From Seminavis robusta (taxonomy: Eukaryota; Bacillariophyta; Bacillariophyceae; Naviculales; Naviculaceae): 58,384 nucleotides of DNA. Where the stretch lies: contig CAICTM010000579.1 of assembly GCA_903772945.1 (NCBI GenBank), positions 1 to 58,384 on the forward strand. Reading direction: 5' to 3'. This document shows, piece by piece, positions 36,983 to 47,814 of this stretch. Under the pieces are notes generated by a model. The model was not told where the DNA came from. It ran no database searches and saw nothing but the letters and a program-made list of their open reading frames with translations. Numbering within the stretch: position 1 is the first letter of the stretch; each line of letters begins with the position of its first letter. A program made the translations under genes and the position numbers.

Positions 36983-38030
36983 CTATGAGGTTCCTTGAAG
37001 GGTAATGACAATTCGTCGAGTGTGTCCACCACCCCAACCACCCGTATCTCGATGCTCATTCAAATAGATGCCTTGCCAAGTTCCCAGAGCTAACCTTCCA
37101 TTTTTGATCTACGTTCCACAATTCATACGGACAACAGAGAAAGTACAGTACTTGAGAATCCGACCGTTCCTGTATGTCCAAGTCTGACTCGTCACTCGAC
37201 TCATTGCATACGCACCGGGATGTTCAGGCTTGGTCCCATCAGCGATGATTTGACGTGACCAGGCATGTCATCGTCGCCTGTTCAAATATCCCAACAGAAT
37301 ATGCAATTGCAAGTTAAGAACATGCGCACCAAACAGGAACTACAGGTAGGACTGAATCATTCAATGGAAGAACTCCGTACCTTCCATTGTGTGGCGAAAG
37401 GTTCCATCTCGGCACCAAGAGGCAGGGACTGACCAAACAAAGATTGCAAATAAATAAGCAATGAAAGGTAAGCAGAGAGGGACGATAACTCAGGGAGCAT
37501 TGGCATTCAGCAAAAGCCACGGCGTACCAAGCTTGTTCAGTGCAACTTCCATATCTCTGAGAGGTTGGATGGACAGATGGAACCAATGACAACAGTTAGA
37601 AAGAGCTATTGACAGCCTTTCTTCCAATGCTCCTTTGGGGTTGGGCCACGTACCGTCTCACATCCGGGTCGGCGTTTTCGTTAATGGTCAAACTGGCCGA
37701 GGTATGCTGAATGAACAAATTGCACATGCCAATCTTGATCTGCGAGAGATCGCTGGAGATGGCTTTATGAACATCCCCAGTCACCAAATGGCAGCCTCGT
37801 GACGGAGCCGTGATGCTGATTTCATGTTGAAACCACATGGGGATCTTTGGCGGCATGGTGGTGGCGTCGTTCGAAGAGGAACTGCTGCTGGTACTACTGC
37901 CAAGTGACGAACACGAGTCTGAGGAGGATGCACCGGGATTCACAGTAAAAGCAACCGTGACATTCAAGACCAGGAACAAAAGGCTCAAGCAGCGGGACGT
38001 GGCGACAAGCTTGGAAACTATCGTCTTCAT
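36983..38030 (-). CDS. YjbQ/UPF0047-family protein, plastid-targeted, five exons, 213 aa
   Basis: Exons read on the minus strand are 38030-37654, 37556-37528 (29 nt), 37428-37381 (48 nt), 37277-37216 and 37108-36983. All joins use GT..AG and keep frame, giving 213 residues. The N-terminus is a signal peptide ending '[10 protein letters not shown]', the diatom plastid motif, followed by a Ser-rich linker. The conserved domain starts '[20 protein letters not shown]' and includes '[20 protein letters not shown]', '[20 protein letters not shown]', '[20 protein letters not shown]' and '...[11 protein letters not shown]', the full family signature. E. coli YjbQ has weak thiamine-phosphate synthase activity, but the true role of the family is unsettled. 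A plastid role in thiamine metabolism is possible and is inference. The two tiny exons are easily missed by gene finders. A decayed duplicate of its end lies 2 kb downstream. Confidence 0.92.
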
Positions 38031-38398
38031 TGCCCCTATTCTATTCTCTCTGCTTCACTTCAGCGGAATTGGATTGGTTCTGCTGTTGTGTTTTGGATCT
38101 TGGATCTTTCCTTGGATCAATGCGCTCACCTTAGGTTTAAGATACTCATTGATGATGACTACCTGCACGTAGAGATCTTCCGTGGGAGAATGCTTCCACC
38201 TTAGGTTTTAGATACACTATAAAAATACCAGAAGTTGCCACCGGGACTATACGTCTTCCTTTCATCCTGCTGCAGAGCGGCCAAGATGCTCAACTCCATG
38301 TACAGTCGACGTCAAACTGTCGGGCAATTGCGTGATTGAGCTCTTCAGTACGAGCACATGGGACTAACCGAGAGCAAAATAAACCATATTATTTCCAG
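38031..38398. promoter_or_regulatory. Upstream region of the YjbQ-family gene
   Basis: No coding sequence. 'ACCTTAGGTTT(A)AGATA' occurs twice (38130 and 38199). No known element is assigned. Confidence 0.4.
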
Positions 38399-38690
38399 CT
38401 CGAGACTCGAAGTGGGCTTGTGGAAATCGTTGTCCATGGGATGCAGGGACATGTTCCCTTGCTTCTGAAGGTGGCCATTTGGAAATTCTGATTTGGTTAA
38501 GAGAGAATGGATGTCCATGGGATCATTGGACATGTGCCTATGCTGCTCAAAATGGCCATTTGGAAATTTTGAAGTGGGCTCGTGCAAATGGTTGTCCCTG
38601 GGATCAACATACAACTGGGAATGCTGCCCATAATGGCCATTTGGAATTGTAAAGTGGGCTCGTGAAAATTGATGTCCATGGAATCGATTC
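38399..38690 (+). pseudogene. Ankyrin-like repeat fragment
   Basis: The plus strand encodes about 3.5 copies of the same 27-residue repeat as the gene at 4.9-6.5 kb: 'GHLEILIWLRENGCPWDHWT', then 'GHLEILKWARANGCPWDQHT', ending in a frameshift and stop ('GHLEL*'). No start codon or leader module precedes it. The 'KWARANGCPW' variant differs from the 'KYAHENGCPW' type at 5 kb, so it comes from another member of the family. Confidence 0.8.
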
Positions 38691-39467
38691 ACATTTCGAA
38701 ATACCTTCGTATAACCGCAGTGAAGTGGTCCAGTGGCTACGTGTGTATGACCTTGGGGATGCCTCATTTTGAAATTAAAAGAATAGCAATCATGTGTTTG
38801 GATTTATTGTAGTGACTATTCTATGGGGTTGGCTTGGTAGAGATGATTATGTGGCTGGGTGAAAAGACTCGAGGTTGGGGGCAACAATATTTTCACAGTT
38901 TAGGTAGGATGGGTTAGAGGAGGGATGGGTTACAGGGGACTACATGTATGATGGGAAAGGTGTCGTCAGTCGTTGGCAGAGTTGGTGTGTGCACGCAGAG
39001 AGATGAAAACCAATGAGCAGGCCAACAGAACAAGATTTCAGGCAATGGAGGACAAAGAAAGCCATGCAAACAGCGCCTGTGGAGGGAGAGGGCAGGGACA
39101 GACTAGCTAGTGGTAAAGGTCAAGAGCCCCACAATCAGCCCAGTGCCGGGAGCTCATCATAGTGGCAGGAACACGAGCACATCGTAGCTGCACAAGCAAG
39201 GGCAGTGCTCGGTCGGGCGCAACTGAGTGAAGTGCAGTCGTAGGTCAGAGGAAGGGCAAGAATTCAGTTTCCTCGGTGAACTCCAGCAGGTCGAGGAAGC
39301 TCGTGTGCCATAGCTGCGCTGGTCTAAACGTCAAAGTAGCTACATGTATGGTACCGTACGTATACAGGCACAGTACTGTTGCCCTCTTGTTTCGCACAGC
39401 ACAGGAAATTCCGGTGCAGTAACTAGCAACAACTATTCTATGCATCGGTATTTTTAACTACGAGTAG
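38691..39467. other. No gene seen
   Basis: About 780 bases with only short incoherent frames; the 3' flank of the PTGES2-like gene is at the right end. Confidence 0.55.
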
Positions 39468-40552
39468 CTAGTAGCTGATTAGTGGCTTCATTCGTTGGTA
39501 CCAATCTACAAGAGCTGTCTGCTCCCTCCCTTGCATAACTTCGTCGTGCGTGGGAAGCCCTTCAATCGAACGAAGGGTGCCAAACACGGCCACATCACCT
39601 AAGTTAGGCTTGTCCTTTCCTGATAGAAATTGTTTTCCTTCTCCCAATCCCTCTTCTTCCAGCTGAACAAGAGCGTCGTTCAAAGCTTGTCGCTCATCCG
39701 TGATGTTTCGTTTCTCTGAAAAATGACAGGAAAGGCAGAGAGTTGGATCATGCGCACCAGCAAGTAACAGTGGAAGAAGTCCATCATTCACGTACGTTTG
39801 ATCTTGGAGGCAGCGTAGTACATGGCCAAGCTGCCCACATTTTGAATGGCAAACTTTTGAAAGGATGAGAACGACTCAACATCCTTGACATACGAAAAGG
39901 CCTCGTAAGAATCACTCCATGTGCGGCAAATGTTGGGATACAAAAGGCTAGCAAGATCATCCCGTGCAAACTGCTCCCACTTTTTGGAGCCTTCAGACTC
40001 GGCAAAGGTTACGGTTGTCATTGTCGCATCTAGTTTCTCTTGCAAGCTCGACGCAATAAATGGATGGTTGATAAGTTTGCTCACAATTTCATCTGACCCA
40101 TTCACTTGTTCACCATCTACCATGGCAATTGGCACCTTCTTATATTCTGACCTAGAGACGTTCGTTGAGACCAAAAGAGTGCGTTAGTACCTCAATGACA
40201 AACAACCACCACCTGTCTGCTTTCTCGGCCTACCACTTGGAAATCTCTGCTTTAGTGAGAGGATTCACTTCCACGGCCTTGTATTTCAGATCTGCAAATG
40301 ACATAAACGATTTTGTGATATTGCAAAATGGACAAATTGCATACTGCGTAGCGTACACAGGAAGAACCGTGAGGAAAGCTTCGATCCGTGGATACCATGC
40401 TACCAGACTTCAGACTTCGCTGCACTAACCTGGTAGAGTGTCACCTCTGGAGCGCCTTTGGTGGACAAACATCGTATCCTGGTGGAAGCGACGGCCGCAG
40501 AAGTGTACCGGGGCCCTGAGGCAAGATGATGAAGAGCCGATTGGAGGACCAT
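39468..40552 (-). CDS. Prostaglandin-E synthase 2-like glutaredoxin/GST protein, four exons, 278 aa
   Basis: Exons on the minus strand are 40552-40430, 40343-40234, 40151-39796 and 39715-39468; all introns are GT..AG and about 80-90 bp. The N-terminal 40 residues are Arg/Ser/Ala-rich without acids until late, like a mitochondrial presequence. The glutaredoxin-like domain follows: '...VTLYQ|YAICPFCNITKSF' with the CPFC motif at residues 45-48, then 'KYKAVEVNPLTKAEISKW' and 'SEYKKVPIAMVDGEQVNGSD'. The C-terminal GST-like helical domain has 'KRNITDERQALNDALVQLEE', 'FLSGKDKPNLGDVAVFGTLR' and 'SIEGLPTHDEVM'. This order is that of membrane-associated PGES2; animal members bind haem and glutathione, and the prostaglandin activity may not be the native role. 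Only this gene's start is 241 bp from the end of the PI4-kinase gene on the same strand. Confidence 0.92.
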
Positions 40553-40793
40553 GGTGCTGCTGAGATGGTCTCAAGGTTGGGACAAAAAGCCGAAAGCGAA
40601 GAGGGGTCGGGAATGGTTGGCGACTGAGTCAGTCTTATCCAACGGGGAAATGTGCGGCTAATGAGACAGGTCACAAAATCTGCCCGGTCTCAAAAGCTAA
40701 AAGGACCTTGGACAAAACACTGCAAGGGAGTAAAATGCGGAAGGGAACTTCGATTGCAGCAGTACGATGTATCTACATTAGTTTAGAGCTGTC

Positions 40794-43700
40794 TTATGTT
40801 GCAATGCCCTGCGATATGTACTGGAAGTAATCATATTGCTTCGTGCCGTAGGACGATGTTGATTGCTGAATCAAATCCAGAGCAAACGCAATGGCTTTCT
40901 CTGTGTCAAGATCCGGTTGAAAGCGATCTCTTAACTTCTCGACGATATCTTCTGAATCTTTGCCTTCAAAGCATGGAAACGTGCTCTCTTTGCTGGTGAT
41001 CTCAACAAGTGCCATGAATGTCTCATAGTGAGTTCGAAGTGCAAGGAAGCCACAGCAGAACAAGATAACAAACTCAGAAAACAGCGGGGACTCCATGCCT
41101 CCCATGACTTCCAGCATTTCCTCTGTCATCTTGAATGGCGTCGACATTTCCAAGCTGAAAGATCCACCTGGAGCAATGCCAAACACAAAACCAAAGTCAA
41201 TGTGAATGATATGACCTGCAGTATCCAGTAAGATATTGCCATTGTGTCTATCTTTGAAGAGGAATAGGTAGGACATCAGCGAGTAGGCGGCAAGACTGCG
41301 AACAAAGTTTCGTTGTGCCGCCTTGAAGGCGTTGGCTGGATCAGGCATGAACTCTGTCATTCGCATCATGTGTTCTCTCAAACCTCCTTTGCCGTAACCA
41401 GGCCTTTTCTTCAAAGCATCCAACGACATGGCATTGCGGACCATTTCCAGAATACCCGTGGTACGACCGGTGGAAAGAATTCGATAGGGATGGACCCACA
41501 GTTCAAGATTTGCAACTTGGAAGGCTTCCTGGCACAGTTCAATGAGCTGCATAACAAACGTTTCTTGTCGCAAATCGTCGTTTGACTTGACAATGACACC
41601 CACAAGATCCCACCCCGCCCTCTTTCCATGAGGGCTAGACAGCGCTATTCTTGCTTTCTTCTCAGCCCATCGCTCACCAAACGCAAAGCGCCCCCAAAAC
41701 GCAGAATCTTCCATCAACTTGTCGACTACTTCTGGGTCCTGCGACATGATGCGTCGTCCGTGCTTCAAATCTTTCGAAACCAGTTCCAGAAGCTCCCCAT
41801 TAGTCACCATACCTGCCTTCCAGAGTGTCAAAGCCTGCAAAACAGCTGAGGGGAGGTCGCCACATCCGACTAACCGTGGATCGACGTCACCGGCATCCAC
41901 CTTTGGCATATCTTTGTCGTGTTTGAATTCGGCAGAACCGCCGCTGTCCTCCGATTTGGCCTTTTGAATTGAAGCGTGTTGTAAGACCTTCGCCGCGGCC
42001 ACAGGGCTCAAGCCTCCCTGCGCGACACGGTTCTGTATTAACATTAAACGAATAGACTCCAAGGCTTCGTCTTCTTCTGTCATTGCACTCCACTTGTCAT
42101 CACCCAACCCATCGTCGCTCAGGTTTTCGATGCCTAATGCTTCCAATTTTTTCTTCTTCTTCTCAGTCTCCACATAAGAACCATCAGGTTGTTGCCCATT
42201 GTTCTCTGTGCCGGCCTCGCTGTCAAGCAACAAAAGTTCAACAGCCCGCTTGTGCTCCAGCTCCTGCAGACTCTGCATCACCCCGCCTTTGGTTCCTGCA
42301 GCAATGGAGTTACCCCCCTGCACTCCCTTTAGAAAAATGGCATTGAGAACTTCACGGCGCACGTCTCCTGTTGGTGCAAAGCTGTTTGACGCATCACCCG
42401 TATTGTCGCAGGCTATCGCTGCCATTTTCTTGGAACCTCGCTTGGCCGGGTCCATTCCATCATCCGACAGAATACTTTGACTCGATTTGCTTCTCGGAAT
42501 GTCGCCATCCCCGCACGATTTGTCGGCTTGTTCTGTTTGTTTTTCCTCGTCAGCATCTTTACAATCCTCGGCCATGCTTTCTTGTTCGGTTCCTTCGTTT
42601 GTTTCCAAATCGGGTAATCGGAGCTGTTTCACCATGGCATGTGTTACTATCTCTTCTACAGTTTCCATGCTTGGAGTCTGCGGAGTTTCCTTCTTCGATT
42701 CATTTATTGGATTGTCGAATCGCTTTAATGCATCTGTGGCATTTTCTTTGTCAGAAAACATTTGATTTGGAGCAAGCGACAAAAACAGCGCAGGAGAAAC
42801 TTACGAGGTGCATTATGGTTTGCAAACGAATCGTCCAATGATCCTTCGAGTGGTAGCGATATCTCCTTTGACGGAGACGAGTACTTGGCTCCAGACCTCG
42901 TGCGTGCTCGAACATGTTTTGGAGAATACATGCCGTCCTCGTCACGAGACAGATCAAAACTGCTGGAATTATTCAGCCTTTCCTCCGAAGGGTCTTCATA
43001 CACACTACCTTCATCTGACTGTGCGTCCACAAAATGATCACTGTCATCATTGTCGTCGTTTTCAGCTGGTTCCACAGGATTTTCTTTTTCAGCCTTGGTT
43101 TCTGGCTTGATTTCCTCCTTTTCCTGGCCGGCCTTTGGTTCCTTCGTTTCACTGTCTCCCTTCGTTTGGGCGGCCTCTGCTTCCCTTTCCTTCTTCAGTT
43201 GCGTTTGTTGCTGCTCTTCGTCATCCTCGACGGTATCGTCAAAAACCTCCATTAAAAGAAGCACTGGCGTACGTTCTTTGCTACGAAACACATGTCCCTC
43301 CTTGGTGGGGACGCCAACAACGCGCAGATGATGTTCCATGATTCGATTCAGCGGGTCTCCTCCCATGGTCCCAGAAGCATTTAACAGTCCTAGTTCCCTT
43401 TCCAGTGCAGGTGTTCGATCTTTGATATCCAGCGAAAACATTTTTTCGGCAATATCACACATCCGACGTGAAAAATTCAAATGACTCGAAAAGTAGTCGG
43501 CATTCCGGGCAATCCGCATGGCTTCTTGGACAGCCTCGTCGGGATCCTTTTCAAATTTGTCGTGGGCCAACACCTCCATCCTCACGGACCGTGTCAAGAA
43601 CTGCGGCACTTCCTTTCGTAGATCATGAATGCCTCCCATGTACAATTTGATCAATGCATCCTGATGAGCACTGGGTGTGAATAACTTTCCCAGCGCCACC

Positions 43701-45310
43701 GATCCACCACCCCATCCATTGGGCAAACCCAACAGCAAGGACTCTAATTCACAAACAAACCTCAAGACGGCATATCTCCGCCTCCGGCAGGTTGGACCAC
43801 ACGTGGCCGTATTGATGAGTGATTCTTCCAAATCAGCCGTATGAGACCAAATCAGATCGAGTGCCAAATGGATGGAATACCGCGTGGACACTGTGAGCAA
43901 AAAGTCCTCGAGCAGTTCCACCCTTAGCAATTGGGCAATGTTATCGCTAGGCAACATGCGTAGATGTATATGACAGAGCTGTGGCCAAAAGGCGGCGACA
44001 CTGGCCAATTCTCCACCTTCGCACAAATCGAGTAGGAATTCCAACAAGCAAATGAACATGTCCAAGTTGGAGTGTTGTTGCATTTGCTGCTGATGTGCAT
44101 TCCGAGGCAATGCCAGATCGTGTAACAACTTCATGGCAGTTCCCATATCCCCCGCCACTCGAAATGCTTGTTTTTTCATTTCTTGTTGATTGGAGTGGAT
44201 GCTTGTGGTTCCCATGACGTTATCAATTTGTTCCAACATGTCTGGTACCCCAATAATGCCCTGTTGGATTTGCTCACAGCAATTTTCCAAGGTAAGCGAG
44301 ACACGCTGTAGTGATAGGAATTCCGCCGACGAGGTGATCAATTTCATGACGGCTTTGGTAGATTCTGGGGTTGGAGAGAGATGAATCCATGCTTGTGCCT
44401 GGAGGGGATCATCTACGACGCTCCATGACGATGAATCCTTGGAGGATCCATTGGAAGATGACGACGACGATCCTGCTGTTTCTTGCGTAGCTTCCCCAGT
44501 AGTAGTCGTGGTGGTGTTGGTAGAAGTTGTCGTCGTCGTGAGAGATGTATTGGATTCTTCATTGGCAGCGGCAGTTGCTGCTGCTCCGACTTGACTCTCT
44601 AGAGCCGGATTGGCCAGTTTCATGGCTTGAAAACAGAGCTGTTTGGCGAGTGTGATAGCTTTTCGTTCTTGTTGCGCACTGGCAAATAGCTCTCGTAAGA
44701 AACAGACATGGTTCAAGAGTCCCTGCGCAATCAAGCAATTTTTACAGAGATCGCATCTATTTTCCTTTCCGTAATGAGTGACGGGCACGCATTTGGCAAA
44801 AATGGGAGATTTGTTGGGATCGTCGACGACGCCACACGAGAAGCAGTGCTTTTTGATGCGAGGCCTCAATCGTCCCGTTTTGGCAGGAGGCGGTGGCTGA
44901 AGAGGTTGTTGTTTGGGCATTCCTGCCTCTAGCAGACTCCGGTCCAAGCCAGCATGAAGAGCACCCAACCACAAATCGCGACATGTCGACGTGGGAGCGG
45001 CGCAGTACAAGTGAGTCCCTTGCTCCGTCACCAATCGAAACCCCGTCGAAGAATCACCGCCCTTGCCGCCACTGGGATTCCAAGCAGATGCTCCCACGAT
45101 ATGGACCATGGTCAGCGGATGATCGCCTCGACGGTACGCTACGACACTCTCGTAGTTGCTCAAGTTGGCGCCCACCAAGACACAGTAATTCAATGACTTG
45201 CTGCTAGTGTCGCCGCCAGAAGTCGATCGTCGGGCCAGTAACGGCTTTTCCTGGCACCATAAGGATCCTCGGCAGACACCACGGTCTCGTTTGGCTCGTT
45301 CCGCGGACAT
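40794..45310 (-). CDS. Phosphatidylinositol 4-kinase (type III beta-like) with PH and zinc-finger domains, two exons, 1485 aa
   Basis: Exon 1 is 45310-42805 and exon 2 42745-40794; the 59-bp intron is GTAAGT..AAAG and the join gives 'NAP|QNATDALKRF'. Residues about 35-125 form a PH-like domain ('LNYCVLVGANLSNYESVVAY' to 'CRDLWLGALHAGL'). Residues about 145-200 hold a Cys/His zinc finger of FYVE-like spacing ('KKHCFSCGVVDDPNKSPIFA' with later 'CDLCKNC'). A long helical region follows, then acidic low-complexity parts (about 750-830 and 840-1000). The catalytic domain (about 1210-1480) has 'GWDLVGVIVKSNDDLRQETF', 'DRHNGNILLDTAGHIIHIDF' (catalytic loop near 1334, DFG near 1350) and 'MGGMESPLFSEFVILFCCGF', matching PI4KIIIbeta. 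It makes PI4P, normally at Golgi membranes. A lipid-binding PH plus zinc finger at the N-terminus is not the animal or yeast architecture. Confidence 0.92.
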
Positions 45311-45889
45311 CCTCGTCTATTGTATCTACTAAAGGTAGCAATGGATCGATTGAGGTTGGTAGAAGTCTAGCTAGGCACGCAAAGCTCAGTTTAGGGCTCA
45401 CTCTGTCTCTGCTGCTTGCCAAGCAACACCAGGCCCCCGTCTCCACAAACTAAACTAAAATGACCTGTTGTTTCTTGTTTCGATCGCTGATGATGTTGTT
45501 GTCTCGATGATTTGGACATGGAGGCAAACCCATAAAAGACTTGTCCTCTTGGCATAATAAAACCACGAGCTACCACGTGCGTCTTGAAATTTTGGAATGG
45601 GACTGCTCGAGCCGTTGAACACTCATTTCACAGCTCTACTGGCATCTTTAATTACATCCCGTCATCTTCCTTTAGTTTGGTTGTCATTGACTGCAGCTCA
45701 ATGAGCCCTTGGCTCTGTGATCACTTGTAATACAGAGGACGGTACTGTACTGTCTGCCTTCCAATAAACAGCAACGAGTCACTCAAAATCATCTTATAAA
45801 CTACTGTTAGTCTGTCTACAGTACAGTACAACTCAATACCAAAATTGCTCTTGCATCGAGCACCCTCCATTTCAACAAGGTGTCATTGT
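45311..45889. other. No gene seen
   Basis: This holds the 5' region of the PI4-kinase gene and the 3' flank of the TPR gene. Confidence 0.55.
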
Positions 45890-47011
45890 TTATTGCCATG
45901 CATCTCCAAAGTCTTCAGATTCTTCATCGTCTTCTGCTGCATTGAAACTCTTCATCAAGCTGGTCTTGGTTGCAATTATGTCACTTTCGGTTTCCTCCTT
46001 GTTATTATTGGATTGCTCGGCAGCATTCTTCTTTGTCTTTTCTTGCTTCATTCTACTACCACCGTACGCCTCGCCATCGTACCGGGCTTCCGGATTCCCA
46101 AAGAAGTCACGCTTGGTCTGATACTCCAAATGCGACAAGGCTTCTTGCGCTTTCTGAATGGCTTCATGCACCCAGACTGCTCGTTGGGGATTCGCAGGAC
46201 CAGTTTCGGCAAAGGGGGGAAACGAAGTCGACGAAATCAGTTTGGGCAATCCCCGAGTGGCCCATTCCCGTGCCTTGTCGCGGTCTCCCAATCGCATGGC
46301 AACTTCTACAATAATCTCCAATGTCCCCACATGCCACGGCTTGAATTTCAACACTGCCAGACAGAGTTGGTAGGACTCCTGGAAACGACCTTGCGTAAAG
46401 TACACGGACGCCAATCGATTCAATGGTTCCACCCAGTGGTACACGCCAAACTCGTCAATCAATCGAAGCAGCATTTGTTCGCTGGCAATCACTTGTCCCG
46501 CCGTCAAGAATTCTTCGGCTTGTTCCAAACGCTCCAATGCCTCTAGGCCCTTTTCGGCGGCCCAGAGATCCAACAGTTCCCGCGTAGCATCGTCGCAAGA
46601 TGCCAATTGTTCCAGGAGTTTTAGCTCCATCATGCGACGATCTCGTTCGGCAGACGTCAAGGGGGGAGGCGGAGGCAGCATGCTTTCCAGTTTGTCGTTA
46701 TTGGCTGGATTGGTCAAGAGGGCAATCAATTTTTTGACGGGAATGGCTTTGTCGTTGTTGTTGTCATTATTGTTGTCAGTGCCGCTCTTATTAGCTGAGT
46801 CGCTCTCGGAAAAGATTCCTTCCAGCTGCTTGCGAGCTCGTTCCACATCATCAAACGAATCTCCGCCGTTGTTGTAGCCTTGGCTTTCATAGAATAGACT
46901 AGTGCTGCCGGATGGTCTCTGGCGTGGCTTGGCCAAAAATGCATTCGTCGTAAAGGAATGGGGATGGCCCAGCATTGCCACTAAAACGAAAAAAGCAGAA
47001 GAAGAACGCAT
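45890..47011 (-). CDS. Plastid-targeted TPR-like protein, 373 aa
   Basis: An intronless ORF from the ATG at 47011. The N-terminus is a signal peptide ending 'TTNA|FLAKPRQR', the diatom plastid motif, followed by a basic Ser-rich transit stretch. Residues about 50-110 are Asn/Asp-rich. Residues about 120-300 are helical pairs of tetratricopeptide character: 'LLDLWAAEKGLEALERLEQA', 'EPLNRLASVYFTQGRFQESY', 'QLCLAVLKFKPWHVGTLEII' and 'AMRLGDRDKAREWATRGLPK'. The C-terminus is charged with an acidic end. Proteins like this occur across diatoms and other stramenopiles; their partners are unknown, and TPR folds serve as protein-binding scaffolds. It is divergent from the secreted GDPH protein gene, 803 bp away. 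Confidence 0.82.
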   Translation of the reverse strand: MRSSSAFFVLVAMLGHPHSFTTNAFLAKPRQRPSGSTSLFYESQGYNNGGDSFDDVERARKQLEGIFSESDSANKSGTDNNNDNNNDKAIPVKKLIALLTNPANNDKLESMLPPPPPLTSAERDRRMMELKLLEQLASCDDATRELLDLWAAEKGLEALERLEQAEEFLTAGQVIASEQMLLRLIDEFGVYHWVEPLNRLASVYFTQGRFQESYQLCLAVLKFKPWHVGTLEIIVEVAMRLGDRDKAREWATRGLPKLISSTSFPPFAETGPANPQRAVWVHEAIQKAQEALSHLEYQTKRDFFGNPEARYDGEAYGGSRMKQEKTKKNAAEQSNNNKEETESDIIATKTSLMKSFNAAEDDEESEDFGDAWQ

Positions 47012-47814
47012 GGTGTTTGGCGTTCACAGTACAGCAGATAACGACAATAAACCAAGAAGAAGAATGGAATTTTATAGGACCGACCACGCTGGACTCATTT
47101 TAGATTTGAGAATTGCCAAGCATAGGTATCAGCAGAACAAGTTTTGTCAGCAATCAGGATCCATGTCGACACAGCAACACCTGTGTCATTGTTCTGATGA
47201 TGAGAAAGATCCAAGGGAACGACGTCTCGAAAGAGTTCGGCCATGACGTGGCAACTCGAGCAAAAATTCTCGTGACTGCAGTCAGTCGTGATATCTTTAG
47301 CTCCATCCCTAAGACCGAATCTTTGTCGAAGATACCAAAGCCACCGTTCAGGATCTCTGGTGCTCCCGCTATCCGACCTCGGAACGAAGCCTTCATTGCT
47401 GCTATCCGAGATGCAAGCCTCTTCGCAGTACAACTGTACGGGAATATGGTACCTTCGAATGGATATCAATGACCACAAGGGATGTGAAACCCAGTAAATA
47501 CGAGAGACAACTGTAGTTGCCGACCTGGTTGGATTTTTACACGGCCGCACCTGGACCATTTTTCTCTCACAATTTCAAATCGATCCCAGCAGCGATCGAG
47601 TTGATTAGACACAAAACGCAACGATCCCACTCCTCGGTTAGTTAGTTAGCTAGCTATCATTAGTGTGGTACAGGTAAGGCACAGATTGGTGATGTGTTGT
47701 CCCGCCCCGCCGATTTGACAGGGTGGTTCCCTGAGCGAGCAAAACTCACGCGTGTTCATGTCGACAGGTTACAGTTGCAAGCAGTAGCAGTGTTGTTTGA
47801 TAAAGAGTAACAAG
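47012..47814. other. Divergent upstream region; no confident gene
   Basis: Overlapping frames exist on both strands (minus 47095-47559, plus 47113-47472), but neither has family signals or a clear coding pattern, and each could be the shadow of the other. The region separates the TPR gene from the GDPH gene. Confidence 0.45.

Noticed and set aside
38345..38767. Minus-strand frame of 140 codons
   Set aside because: It is the shadow of the plus-strand ankyrin-like fragment.
47095..47559. Overlapping frames on both strands before the GDPH gene
   Set aside because: No family, signal or consistent coding pattern; each may be chance in an upstream region.
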